Positions 1 through 11,537 of a DNA stretch of 64,000 nucleotides are shown piece after piece. Position 1 is the first letter of the stretch; every line of letters starts with the position of its first letter. The DNA lies in NCBI RefSeq assembly GCF_048128805.1, contig NC_136008.1, forward strand, positions 17,721,572 through 17,785,571. The letters are read 5' to 3'. The DNA comes from Centroberyx gerrardi (Eukaryota > Chordata > Actinopteri > Beryciformes > Berycidae). A program made the translations under genes and the position numbers. Under the pieces are notes generated by a model. It made no database searches. It worked only from the letters and a program-made list of their open reading frames with translations, and had not been told where the DNA came from.

Positions 1-2054
1 GTAAAAACTAGGCTCTATGTCTATATCAGCCACTTCTTCAACTAACCTTGGGCACTAGGCTAGTGGCTTACATTTAGGATCCAATTATTCCATCACCTCC
101 ACCAAGCCAGTTTAGCTCTAATTGGCCAGGAATTTCCTGATAATGTATATATATAAAACTATGCAAACTCATTTCAACAAAAGAGACTTGAAAACGAAAA
201 GTATCCTCTTGCATTACATCAAATGAATTCCCACATGTGCACTTGAGAAGAGGCCTCTCAGCTAATGATGGCCCTTACAAATTGTATGCAAAATGCCTTA
301 CGTGACATTTCGCAGATGCAAGATAATGAAATAAATAAGAACAGCACATGGCTAATCTGCATAAGACAGAGAGGAAACTCCCTTGGCGGGTGAGAGATGG
401 TGGACTGCCTTCTGATTGGCTTGGGGGGAGGGTTGGGGGGGAATTCTTTGCAGTCACATAGTGAAACTTGTGTGGCATGCCAGACACAGCAGCAACACAC
501 ACAACCTCACAGGCAGAGCTCAAATTTGCCTTTGGTTACTATGCAGAGCCCATACAAATAACAAGTTAGAACATGAAACAGACAATGGTAGCTACCAATC
601 CATAATTTGTTTATCTAGGGACCATCAAGGACAAGAGGCTGATATGTAAATCATTAATAAAAATAAAACATACTAATATAACAGTAGCCCTTATAGTACA
701 CTACTGTGTTATAAAAGTGTAATTACCGTAGTAATGTTGTGCTCATAACCTATGACATGATTTTTTGTGGCTGCAAAACAGCACACCATACTGGGGTCAT
801 ATACATAGTGGTCATATACACTGATGCAGACTGTTGCCATATGCTGCAATTTCAGGCCATTAGGTTACAAACTATGTAATGGAACTGATTCAGTTCAAGT
901 AAGGCTGATGTTTAACCATATTGCATCAATGTTTGAACGGGCAATTGAGGATCAGTTATTTTACATATAGGGAAAAAATTGCCAAAGGAAAAACTGACAA
1001 AAATGAAACCACTTGTTAGCCATATCCCAGTTTCTCCCTTACTGCATGATGTGTTAGCAGGGAGAGGAGCAGACTTCAGAACAGGGCTGAATCAGTAATA
1101 CCTCTGGTGACCCTGTGATGAGTTAATGCTGTGTGTTCTTATCAGCAACTGTTGCCTTGCATCACATGTAATTATAAATGGCCATGAGCAGCGGATGAGG
1201 AGCCAATCAGATTTCAGCTAGCATGTCAACCCAAGACCAACTATCTCCTGGCTTTGACAGCAGGATTTTACCTCCACAATTCAAATCCCAGTGCAAAGCA
1301 ATCTGCAGCTGCAGTCACTCACTCATATGGCCGGGCCCACTGTTTACAGGCAGCATGCATGGAGAGCCAAGCAGCTTTTTAGCTCAGGGAAATATCCTTT
1401 GATCAATATATGATAAAAGTGCAATATTTTACATCATTTGGGGATATCATATAGGACATGTAAGCCATTTAAACTGCACGGGCCCAAGCTATTTAACTAG
1501 CCGTGAAAGGCTGATTCGGCATGCAATGCATTTCCCCCTTCATAGCCACACAATTATAAGCTACGATAAGGCAAGAAAATAACACAAAAGTGAAATGTAT
1601 AGCCTACTTCCACCGAGAAATATATGTGGGGACGTGATGATTTTCACACATTAATCTATTATAATCACTCGTACAACAGAATACATGCTAAATTCAACGT
1701 GTTGTGCGTGCAGGCGAGCGATCGGGGAAAAAACAAGCCATTGCCCTACAGTGTATTTTCACCCCTTTTCAAAGTCGGGCCTTGTTGGCTCCCTGAACGT
1801 CCTTAGATCAATTTTAGAGCTTATATCTTCTTTGAGCGGCACTCTCGTATTGCTGTATGCCTTTACAAATAAATTAAAACAGCAATTATTTAACGGTCTG
1901 GTGTCAGGGAAAAAAACACGAGAGGCAGCCATTTTAGAGTCTTTGCGAACTAGTAACAGACAATGGCTGGCCTGCTACGTTGTGAACTAGCTACGAGGAG
2001 AGAAGAAGACATGATAATAGCCCACATAATGTTCCTATAATAATGTGATTTTAC
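1..2054 (-). other. arid1a intron 1 (distal part), non-coding
   Basis: Sequence downstream of the arid1a exon 1 donor; intron 1 is very long in vertebrates and runs off the left edge. No credible exon is seen. The part from about 1020 to 1560 is free of simple repeats and has a mixed-composition texture, including an ATTATAAATGGCCATGAG segment near 1171, that resembles conserved non-coding DNA; this is a visual impression only. Confidence 0.7.
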
Positions 2055-2969
2055 CTGGTTTCTACCTAGCGGCTGCCCTGCACTTCCCGGGCTCATAGGC
2101 GGCGGGTGATGGCTTCTTTGTTGCCAACCCGGATTGCTCCCTCCATACTGACCGCTACTGCCCATGTCTGCTGGTCCCTTACTAGCTCCTTCTTGGCTAC
2201 TATAGTCGCTAGACGGGTAGTTTGGATACCCCCGTGTGGAGCTGGGGGAGGTCAGGAGCTTGTTGAGTGTTGGGGTGGACGTAGGCTGAGGATTTCCCAT
2301 GCTATATCTCTGATTATTGTAAGATCCAGCCATCGCTGTGGGTCCTCCCGCTGGTTGCTGCTGCTTAGCTGGCTGCCCCCCAGCTGTCGGCGCCTGGGTA
2401 CTGCGAGGGGAGTTCATGGCGTATCCTTGGCCGGGATAGGGAGTCCTGTTCGGGAATGGGTTGTAATTGTTAAACTGGTGGTTGGAAAAGCCATGGTCGT
2501 GCGAGTTGGGTTGATACGGGTCCATCATGTTGCTCGACTGCACGACTGGACCCGCAGCAGCTGCCATGCCAGGGCTTTGTTGTCCGCCATGTTGATGAAA
2601 AGGGGCCCGACCGTAGTGCTGACTGTATCCGTACGAAGGTGGAGGGAAAGCGGGCCCGTGGTGATGTACCATACCGGGGTGGTTATTTCCCTCCGGTCCG
2701 ACGGAGTCATTCTGGTTATTATTATTAGCCCTGGGCGGGTTCCCATTCCCGTTCTTCATCTCAGGTTCCCCTCCTCCCCCTGCATTTCCACCTTCGGCCC
2801 CGTCCTGCAGATCCCCCCGGCCCGGCGATCCGCTCTCCAACCCGGGTTGCTTTTTATCCGGCTGCTTCTCCCCCGGTACCGACTCCTCCTTAGGGTCTCG
2901 ATCCGGCTTTTTGAGTTCGGAAGGCGGGCTAGTGTTGAGAGTGGCGGCGCTGGCGACCTGAGCGGCCAT
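2055..2969 (-). CDS. arid1a: ARID1A (BAF250a) N-terminal coding exon, partial gene
   Basis: First coding exon of the BAF (SWI/SNF) chromatin-remodelling subunit ARID1A, a nuclear DNA-binding scaffold. The ATG at 2969 opens MAAQVASAATLN, matching the human start MAAQVAPAA. The low-complexity Pro/Gly/Gln/Ser exon keeps family blocks: SELKKPD, LQDGAE, FHQHGGQQSPG, NSHDHGF, PTSTPTLNKLLTSPSSTRG, KGPADM and QQRSHH followed by PMSPGS. The 305 codons end exactly at a CAG/GTAAAA donor (intron from 2054 downwards), phase 0, after GQPLGRNQ, the place where human exon 1 ends (after about 379 codons; the fish exon is shorter because poly-Ala/Gly tracts are absent). The ARID and C-terminal domains lie outside the window. 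The family and exon are clear; whether this is the a or b teleost copy cannot be told. Confidence 0.95.
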
Positions 2970-3400
2970 GATACCCCCCCACCTCTCTCTCCCTCTCTCG
3001 GCGAGTCAGTCACAATCAAAAGCTAGCATTGAATATAAATAATTGTTTATAACCATTTATCCTTGTGCCGATTCATTCCCACCCCTTACACCGGACCGAA
3101 TCCGGCCGCCATTCCCCCGATTCCGTTTCCGTAAATGGGTTAGAGAAATGATGGAGGCTCCATACAATGCGTAAAAAAGCGACAGAAATTGTTGTGGGAG
3201 TTGTGTTACTGAGCCCGGGTAGAGGCAGGGAGCGAACCCAACCAACACGAGGCTCGGCTAGATACAGCCATTTTACTGAGCCGCACGGAGGGCTGCAAAA
3301 CACGGATCGGATCCACTCTGCTGCGGAGTGGATTTTCCCCCACTCTCACATTGTCTTTTTTTTTTTTCTTGGTGGAATATTTTCTCCGACATGAAGGAGT
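2970..3400 (-). promoter_or_regulatory. arid1a 5' UTR and promoter region
   Basis: Upstream of the arid1a ATG. It holds a C-rich/CT-rich leader (2970-3000 on the plus strand), scattered CpGs, a YY1-like AAAATGGC core on the minus strand at about 3266-3273, and a small perfect inverted repeat ATCCACTC/GAGTGGAT (3311-3318 and 3326-3333). There is no TATA box. Promoter role is inferred from position and composition. Confidence 0.45.
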
Positions 3401-3997
3401 CTAACGTTCACATAACTCATTTATGTTGTGTATACTAACATGAAAAATACGCGCAGATTAAATACACCACCCATGAATCAGTGTGTAATGGGAAAATTCC
3501 AAATTATAGCACACATGGTACATTTTGTGAGTGATTACTGCGGGGAAGAATTATTCCATAATATATAATATACATTTTCATTAAGTCTGGTAGGCTATTT
3601 GTGCTATTTGTGTGCTTACATGCTGTGGATGCATAGATTAAACCTGCTGTATTTCCTCACTGCAGTGTGGAAATACAAGTAACACGAATAGTGGAAACTA
3701 TTTGCTGTATCTTCATTAAACCTGGCTTGCATGCACACATAGTTATGATTCCTGCTTTAGTTTGCACGCATTGTTCTCACTGGGAAAATAATAATGGGGA
3801 AACAAACCAAAACCCTATCAATGAATTAACACAGCCCTAAATAAAAACTACCTAAATTGGTGTTTCTTTTTCTTTACTTGTTTCCACCCAGATTCTGTAT
3901 AGTGGAAGGCGAGCAAGGCAACACACAGGTTTTTCCAGAGCAGAAGGAAGCCTTGCAGCAAACGAGACTACCAATGTACATTCCCTCTAATTCCCTC

Positions 3998-3998
<1 letters not shown>

Positions 3999-4037
<39 letters not shown>
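3999..4037. repeat. (TGCC)n tetranucleotide microsatellite
   Basis: About nine uninterrupted copies of TGCC/CCTG. Confidence 0.95.
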
Positions 4038-4038
<1 letters not shown>

Positions 4039-4314
4039 CTCTCCTACCCACCCCCTCTCTGTCTGTCTCTCACTCCGGCAGAAACACTCCTCTACTGAGT
4101 GTGGGGGGATGGGCACAGACTCAGCTCTCTCACCCCGCTAACGTTGAACTACACCGTGCAAACCAGACCTTATCTGGTCGACAGAGGATGCATGAGCAGC
4201 CTCAAAGTCTCCAACAATTGGGGAAATGTAGTTTTTTTTTCCTCCCCTTTCCCACCACCACCCCCAGATGGAGCAGATATATTTGAAGCAGATATATTCA
4301 TCCACAAAACGCAC

Positions 4315-4367
4315 GCACACACACACACACACACACACATACAGAGAGAGAGAGAGAGAGAGAGAGC
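4315..4367. repeat. (CA)n-(GA)n compound microsatellite
   Basis: A run of CA repeats followed directly by GA repeats. Confidence 0.95.
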
Positions 4368-4565
4368 GTGTACACAGCATTGAGCAAAGGGTGGGATGAT
4401 AATGAGAAGTGTTTGCAGGCTGAGGGACTGTAGCTAAAAAGGGAAATGCAAATAGATGGCTTTGTTTATGAGGAGTTTAATGGTTTTGGGGAGGTATTGA
4501 TTGAGATTAGAGTGGATTTCGGGTTTTGGATGCAAGTGGGACGAGGTGCTGTCTTTCAGTTTCTT

Positions 4566-4635
4566 CTCTCACTCTCTCACACGTACACACACATAGAAAC
4601 TGTCGCTCTTACTCACTCTCTCTCTCTCGCCCTCG

Positions 4636-4667
<32 letters not shown>

Positions 4668-4686
4668 TACACAGACACACACACAC
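4566..4686. repeat. (TC)n-(CA)n compound microsatellite
   Basis: Imperfect TC/CT tract changing to CA repeats, with short interruptions. Confidence 0.9.
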
Positions 4687-6644
4687 CTACCTCTAGGGGG
4701 CTTAAAGGAAGAAAAAAAAAAGGCAGGAAGTACCAGTGAGGAGGCATACTTGATCACATGTACAAACATCGGAACACAATTTAACATTCTGCCTGACACA
4801 CCCCCTAATGCACAGAGAGGTTGCAGGCAGAAGGCAAAGCTGTCCACATTTCTCAGAGCTCCGCAGCCACGTTACACACCAGGCAGGGTTATTATTATTT
4901 CCCACAGCAGTGAGAGCTCTCACAGTGAACCACACATGATTTAGTCTGACTGTAACAATGCAGCACGGCTATGAAGTCTCACGTTAAATGTCTGTGAAGG
5001 AGGAGAAGAAGGAGGAGGAGGAGGGGGGATGTCTAGACTTTGCATTTTAATAATTTGATTATGTTGGGATTCAATTATGGATTTAAAACTTTAATCTGGG
5101 TTAGACGACAGAGAAAGGAGCGCGAGAGCGATAAGAATAATCTCTGTTCTCCAAATACAGAGTTTTAGTTGCTTAGAAAGACAGAGGGTCTTCCATCCCA
5201 GAGACCAGACACAGGGCCAGTTGTGCAGAAACACAGATTTAATGTGGCTTCCTCTCCCCGCCTGACTTAATTTTTCTGCTCCGGTTGCCGAGAAAAGTTG
5301 GAGTGGCGTTTTGTGGATCCGGGAAGGGGATTTGGAGGCGCATGTGCCATCTGCTGGATAGAAAATAGACTCAACTCCTCAACATAAGAGGACTCGGTAT
5401 TTGCCAAAGTCGTTACTTCTGAAGTGCTGTTGATGTGTTTGGTGTAACAATGTATTAATTTAGCCCGCGTGATAAACTGCTCTATCAACAAAATTATGCA
5501 ATTATGTTATTACAAAGTAGCCTGTGATTGTATTAGATTTATTGGATCACACATCTTTTGCTAGTTGCACATGTAGAGAGAAAAAAAAATCGTTGACTAA
5601 AAATTTTTTTTTTCCATTCCTGCTGTAAATAGACTTCCTTTAGTTAAGAGAGTGAAGGCTAATTTTGTAGAGCGCTGCAAATTTGTGGTTCAGTTTTAAT
5701 GGAATAACTGGAATAGCATACAGTGTGTGTGGCATTTCTTTGTCAGACATAATATTTCATGAGGGTTTTGATTCTGAAGAACCTTTTCAAACCAGTGTAG
5801 TCATTTTGGGACTTGGACAACTATGGTATTTGTCGGGACACACACATGCTGTTTTGTAAATTTTGTAAATTAAACTGATTGCTATTCGATCTGTTCTACA
5901 GTTTGTTATATAATATAAAGGATCTAGTGGCCCCATGCAGATTTGAGGGGGAAGTATGCAAATTATGTAAAAATTTCAATAAATAGTATAACAGTATGAG
6001 TAGAAATACAAACTGAGGGGGGAGAGTGTTCCAAGGTGTCTACCCCCGCCCCCCTTCTCTCTCACACACACGCACACTCACACCGATTGCACTCTCATGT
6101 CTGAGGTACTGCTGATTGTCAAGTCCCATTATATTCTACTGCACATCAAGGGGAAATGCTATCTGTTCTCTGTACGTCTTTATTTCAGACATCATCCTCA
6201 CTAATATATGCACACGGTGAGAGGATATGCATCAGGAAAGGCCGACTTCTCTGTCTGTCTCTGCCATCATCTCCCCCACTGAACTACAGACCTGCAACAC
6301 TGCAAACTGAACCCATTTTATACAAGCATGTACAAGACATAAGCTATGCACAGATTATCTAAAAATAATTAGAGGATAACAAAAATAAATGAATTGTGTT
6401 GTATTGTATTTTCAGCTGGTTAATTTGTGTAAACATGACAAACAACAGTGTCTATTTTCACACAGGATCTCAAGCCACTTTATTTTTCAGAATGAATATG
6501 ATTATATAGACCAGTTATCTTGGTTGTTCACCATGGAAAACTAACTCTGAAGAGTTCCCTTGAAAATATGGGTCCTGACTAAACAAACATAACAAAAAGC
6601 TATCGTTATCAACCATAAACTCATTTCAGGATAAGGTATTGACA

Positions 6645-6650
6645 TTTATT
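6645..6650 (-). terminator. Candidate gpn2 polyadenylation signal AATAAA
   Basis: TTTATT on the plus strand reads AATAAA in the sense of gpn2, about 320 bases after its stop codon. A second copy lies at 6479-6484. Choice between them is not possible from sequence alone. Confidence 0.4.
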
Positions 6651-6971
6651 GAGCATTTCCCTGTTCTCATCTGTAAAGACCACAGTAGAAAAATGGGAAG
6701 AGCCACGCCACTTTCATTGTTTTGGCTATTCGGTCAGAAGAAAAGGACAGCATTTGCTTCCCTTCAGTCTTCCTCGGGTGTGATTTTTACGAGGTGTGGC
6801 GTAACCTTGAAGGGTCTGCAGCGCCTGAATTTGGTTCCCGTCTCCCCAATGCTTTTTTTTTGTGGAAAGGCTTAGAATTCAGGCCAAGTGAGATGGATGT
6901 TGCCAAGACTCCGCTGGTAAACTAGTGCTAAAAGGACCATCACTTGTGTCCTTTCATTTGGGTTTTCCCAT

Positions 6972-9900
6972 TTACAGGTCCATCATTTCCTCTTCCACAG
7001 TCTTTTCACCGGTTTCGACATACCTCTCCTGCGCTCCGTGAGCTCTGGAGGGTCAAACGTTAAAGAAAATACAACAATTGAACATTCATATTGTCAGACC
7101 TAAGTTTCAGCTGGCATAGTGTTGTCATTCTAAAAATATAGCAGAGCGCTTCAGTTTTTCGTTCACCTCCTGTAAAATCTCCAGGTTTGATTTTAACCCA
7201 GATGAGTCACTATGAGTCACCAGAAAGATTGGGAAAGGATACAAGTTGAATTGGAAGTCTGCCCCCACAGCAGCTGACATCATGGCCTGCAGATTCCTCT
7301 CCTCCAGGTCCCCAAAGCAGTAGCCATTGGCCTTGTCCACTGTCCGTAAGACCTGAGTCATGCTCTCTTTGTCCTAGAGATAGAAAGCAGCAGCATGGGA
7401 TTAGAGGTTTTCCTATACAGAATATTTTAAATCGCCTGAAAAAACTCTGTTCTGTTTTGGTGACAAGATATTTCTTTTTGCTTCATAAGAGATGCTAATT
7501 TTTCTCTGTTCTCCAGCTTTGCCTCCCTCTCAGTTCGCTCTACTGGATAGCAACATACAGGCACATTTGTAGTACTGCAGCCTTGAGCCTAAGTCACAAG
7601 TTTCGTTCATCGAGATTTGTTGTTCTGAGATCAGCTATGCATGCGTACAAATTGACCTTTAACCATAAAAGCCCCAACTTTAACTGACCTCCGCTGCTCA
7701 GTTTAGTGTCCTTTCTTTCTCAAGGTCATGGGTGTTGTGTGTTCCTGCCTTTAAATTTGCTCTGTTAACTGCCATGGTAACCAAGGTCACTACTGGCTGC
7801 TGAAGTAAAAGGCAGAGAAAACAGAGCAATGCTGCAGGGCCGGGCTTTTTTACCATGATGGGAATAGAGTGCCAACCTGCCATTTGTGTAAATTACAAGT
7901 CCCATTCCCAGTGATGGTGCAGTCAACACCCGTCTCTAGACCCACATGTGTCCCACTAGATCAAATCCCAGCAGAACCCTCTCTCCTGCGTCTCCCTCTC
8001 AGATTTCCTTCTGTCGGTCTCAATCAAGAAAACTTAAGGAGTGGATGCTAGAGCGGACAGCCCACTCCACTTTTTCAATAAGTCCAATCTGTCTGCAGCA
8101 AATTTATGCAATGTTCAATTTAGAATGCTAAAAATGATTTGACATTTTGTCCACGGTGAATTCATGTGGGAGCCGCAGTGTCTGGGCCAGTTCTACTGTA
8201 TATGGATGTGGAGTGGGTACTAACACCCTTCATATCCCATCTACAAAAATAAAATGAAGGCGCTGTACTAACATTGTCCAGCCACCATCTGTCATCAGCC
8301 TCAGACCTTATCCATATTCAATATTTTTTCCTCTCATAGAAAAGAAATAAAAAATGAAAAACACGCCAGACAGTAATTTTAGTGAGCCTGCTATTGGGCG
8401 CAAAGTTTGTTTTCAGTCAATAAGTGTGGTTATCAGTCAGATATTAAACTAGGACAAAAACTATGATGCTGGGACATTTGCATCTTTTCATCCTGTTCAT
8501 ATACAAAAACTGGGCCTACAAGCCTCCAGTTCCCCATATGAGAGAGAGGCATTTGGTAAAGTTAGTCAGGCTACATTAGCTCTGTGATTTTTGGATTTAG
8601 CTCAGAGCAGACCTCAAATTTGGTAGTCACTGAGCTGTAACCTATTCTAAAATGACAGGCTTGTAGTGTGGCCCAGTGCTGCAATATAACGCTGTTAACA
8701 TCTCACAGAACACGGAGGTCGCTCATCGTCTTGCTCTCCACTGGACTGTTATTGTCAAAATAAACTTGATCTATCTGGAAATCAGTATTGAGTGCCACTA
8801 CATGGAAATACAGCCATCTGTTGTAGCTTCCTTACTTTTCTTCCTGATTTAGACATTATCAAGTTACATTAAACAACACGGAAACAAGAAAGAATGTTAC
8901 CTGAAACCCTATAAATTTATTAGAGCACAGAATTGTCCGTATGCGCCTATACAACCTCAACTGTGACTCAAAAACTTCTTATTGTATCTGGTGATCTATA
9001 ATGAAGAAATTGAATTATTTTGGAGTCAGGAGAGTTAGGATTATTGAACAGAGCTGTTGAGAGCTATCAATTACACTATTTAACGAAAACAACTATATGC
9101 TAGTATACCCTGCATTAATTAAAGTAGGGTAAATTAATTTAAGTTCATAAGGTTGATGATAGCTGTGTACAACTGGCCTTAAGACACGCTTAAGCTGCAT
9201 TCTGTACCACCTAAACCCTTTTCTGGATCAGGAAATCCACGGCGACCCCTCTTTATTCACTGAAACAGCTTGTAGTTGAACGGACATACTTATATAATAT
9301 ATGGAATACTTAGTCCTCATGGCTGGAATACACTATAATCAGTATATAATACTGAGGGCTACCATGGGTTATTTATTGTGATGTACAACAACAAATGGTT
9401 CAAAGACAGCAAACTTGCAGTGATACCTGTACATTGAGAGGCACAAAGGAGACCAGGCTGTAATCTTGTATGACCTCGGCCAGTTTCTCATTTAGATGGT
9501 GGAATTTCTTAAAGAAGGGGTCTGCAGCCAGGTGATCGAGGAGATAGGTCAGGTCCATGACCTCTGTGTAGAAGTCCAGGTTGAAGGCTGTCGCAGAATA
9601 GACAGAAAAAAGAAAAATGCCTCAATACTTTGTACAGATGGTAGTTACTAGTGTATGCCTGAAAAATATGAGAAAGAATTCTCAGTCTTCATTTGTAACA
9701 TCTGTTTTTTCTTCAGTCCATCCAACAACCCTCTTCACATCTCACCCAGTTTGCCATACTGCTCAATCAAGTCCATCTTGGAGAGGACGTTGACATGGGG
9801 AAGCTCCACATGCAGCATGGTGGACAGGGAGGTGCACAGCACAGAGATGAACTTGGCTGGGTCAGCGCAGTAATGAGAGTCCACAAGGTGCACTGCAGTC

Positions 9901-10616
9901 AGCTGAAAGAAGGGAGGAAGGGAGGGTGAATGATAAGACCAATAAACACATTGTATTTCATCTGAACATTACAGTATTTATGTTGCACACACACTTAGTG
10001 AACGATCAGACAATAAAACAATTCTGCTAACAATTCTGTCTCTTTTTTTTGAGGGGGAAAAAAGCATACAATGCAAGAATAATCAAGAAGCTTAGCTGTG
10101 AGATATAAGATATAAGAATGAGGTGGTGCATACTGAGCATCAGTTTAATACTCAGAGGACTCATGTTCATTTCCATCTCTAAATCTTGAGGCTCACCCTG
10201 AAATTCCACTTGGCGAGTTGTGAGAAAATGTTCTTCACTGAGCTCTGGTGGGTGTAAAGTTCCACCTGTCCAGGACAGTCAAACAGGAAGTAACAGTCAC
10301 TGTGCTGTTTCAGTTTGTTTTCCAACCAGTCCAGATTTTTCTCAAGATACTCCATACAGTACAGCAGCCCACCATTGGGCCCAAGCTTCAAGCCCTCCAT
10401 CACATCGTCCAGGGTGACCAGCTCTGAAATATCCACAGCACAAGGATACGGCAGCCCCTCGTTGGCAGGGTCCATGTTCACCACAACCACCTTGCGTCCC
10501 AGCTGACCCAGGAAGTCATGCATTCCTTGGCAGTAGGTGGTTTTGCCCGACCCTGGGGGGCCAATAACCACCTGGCCGAAGCGTAGCGACGGGGGTGCTG
10601 CAGGCTGGCCGGACAT
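6972..10616 (-). CDS. gpn2: GPN-loop GTPase 2
   Basis: GPN2 belongs to the GPN-loop GTPases that help assemble and import RNA polymerase II. Coding exons (transcript order): 10197-10616, 9746-9902, 9427-9587, 7243-7373, 6972-7044; 942 bases, 313 aa (human 310). The ATG at 10616 gives [15 protein letters not shown]. Visible motifs: P-loop GPPGSGKT at residues 19-26, the family-defining GPN triad at 79-81 in LGPNGG, DCPGQ (Walker B/switch II) at 113-117, and SKMD (guanine specificity) at 181-184. The C-terminus ends [19 protein letters not shown], aligning with human QEKYLAPSNQSVEQEAMQL. All introns have GT-AG ends and compatible phases. Intron 3 (7374-9426) is the longest and holds no recognised feature. 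It lies in tandem with gpatch3, same strand, as in human. Confidence 0.95.
7374..9426 (-). other. gpn2 intron 3, no recognised feature
   Basis: Two kilobases of AT-rich intron without a supportable exon, RNA gene or full-length repeat. Confidence 0.6.
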
Positions 10617-11537
10617 GGTTAGGGTGCCTGGTCACTCAGCGGCTGGAGAGGTTCACATCTGATGGGACCAGGGTATAGTGAGGCTAGATGTGCTGTACCT
10701 GGTAGGACAACAGGCTCCAGCTAGGGTGTTACCTGGCAGAGACACACCTGTCAGTGTCAGATAAAAGCATTGAAGGAGCTGTAACTAAGTTCAGCCTTTA
10801 CTTTGTAACACTATGGAATCAAAAACTACTAAAACAAAAACTACTAAAACTGATACACTCCCAAAACTACTAAAACTTATGAAAACTGATAGTTAGCCAG
10901 AAAGAAACTAACAAGGCAACTCTTGGAATGGTCACCCTGTGCTAACGATGTGAGCTAGTAAGCTAAAGGAATTGTGACAAAAGTGACAAAAGTGAACCGA
11001 AAGCTAACGTTATACGTCACTCTTATTATACTGTTGTGGACTTGAATCAGCAAAGTTAACGGTACCCGAAAATGTAATGCAAGTAGGCTACTGACCAATA
11101 TGAACATCTGCCGCCGTTACATTTGTGTGCGCACAAGCGTTGCTAGCTGACTGGCTCAGGTTCACTCTGAAGTACTTCCGGGTTACGTCACCGAGGTATC
11201 AAAATAAAATCAGCTTTTGTCCTCTAGTATGCAGCGCTACAAACGTGAAGATACAACAGCTCTATCAAGGTACTTGATGTATTCTTTCATCAAGCTACAC
11301 GTGTAGTTATTACATTCTTATTACAATCAATCTATGTATTGCAATTGCGTAATATTATCATCGAAAAAACAAGTTATTATAATAAAGTGAGTGAGCACTT
11401 TAAACATAAAATTAAGTAGAACAATAAAAGCAAAATGACAAAATCAAGACAACTGGAACGAAAGGTTTGACAAACATGTTTTAATAGAGCAGAGTGATGT
11501 ATAAATAAATTAAAACATAAAAAAAGTTTACAAAAAG
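10617..11537 (-). promoter_or_regulatory. gpn2 promoter / gpatch3 3' flank
   Basis: Interval between gpn2's start codon and gpatch3's stop. The part 10930-11170 contains GCTAACG (10941), GCTAACGTTA (11003), GTTAACG (11055), a TACGTCA half CRE near 11012-11018 and TTGCTAGCTGACTGGC near 11140, with scattered CpGs, and probably holds the gpn2 start site. An ATTAAA in the gpatch3 sense at 11480-11485 could serve as its polyadenylation signal. Confidence 0.4.

Larger units (their letters stand above)
3401..6971. other. Intergenic region between arid1a and gpn2
   Basis: No gene recognised. It contains a TGCC tetranucleotide array, two CA/GA/TC microsatellites, purine-rich tracts near 5000-5020 and AT-rich DNA. 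In human, PIGV, ZDHHC18 and SFN occupy the ARID1A-GPN2 interval; none of their proteins is detectable here. The last few hundred bases (about 6640-6971) are probably the gpn2 3' UTR. Confidence 0.6.

Noticed and set aside
2106-3026. Long plus-strand frame of 306 codons
   Set aside because: It is the shadow of the GC-rich arid1a exon 1 on the opposite strand and has no family resemblance.
4138-4847. Several frames made of Leu-Ser, Val-Cys or Thr-His repeats
   Set aside because: They are translations of CA, GA and TC microsatellites, not genes. The same applies to frames near 15809-16143, 28050-28447 and 62513-62917.
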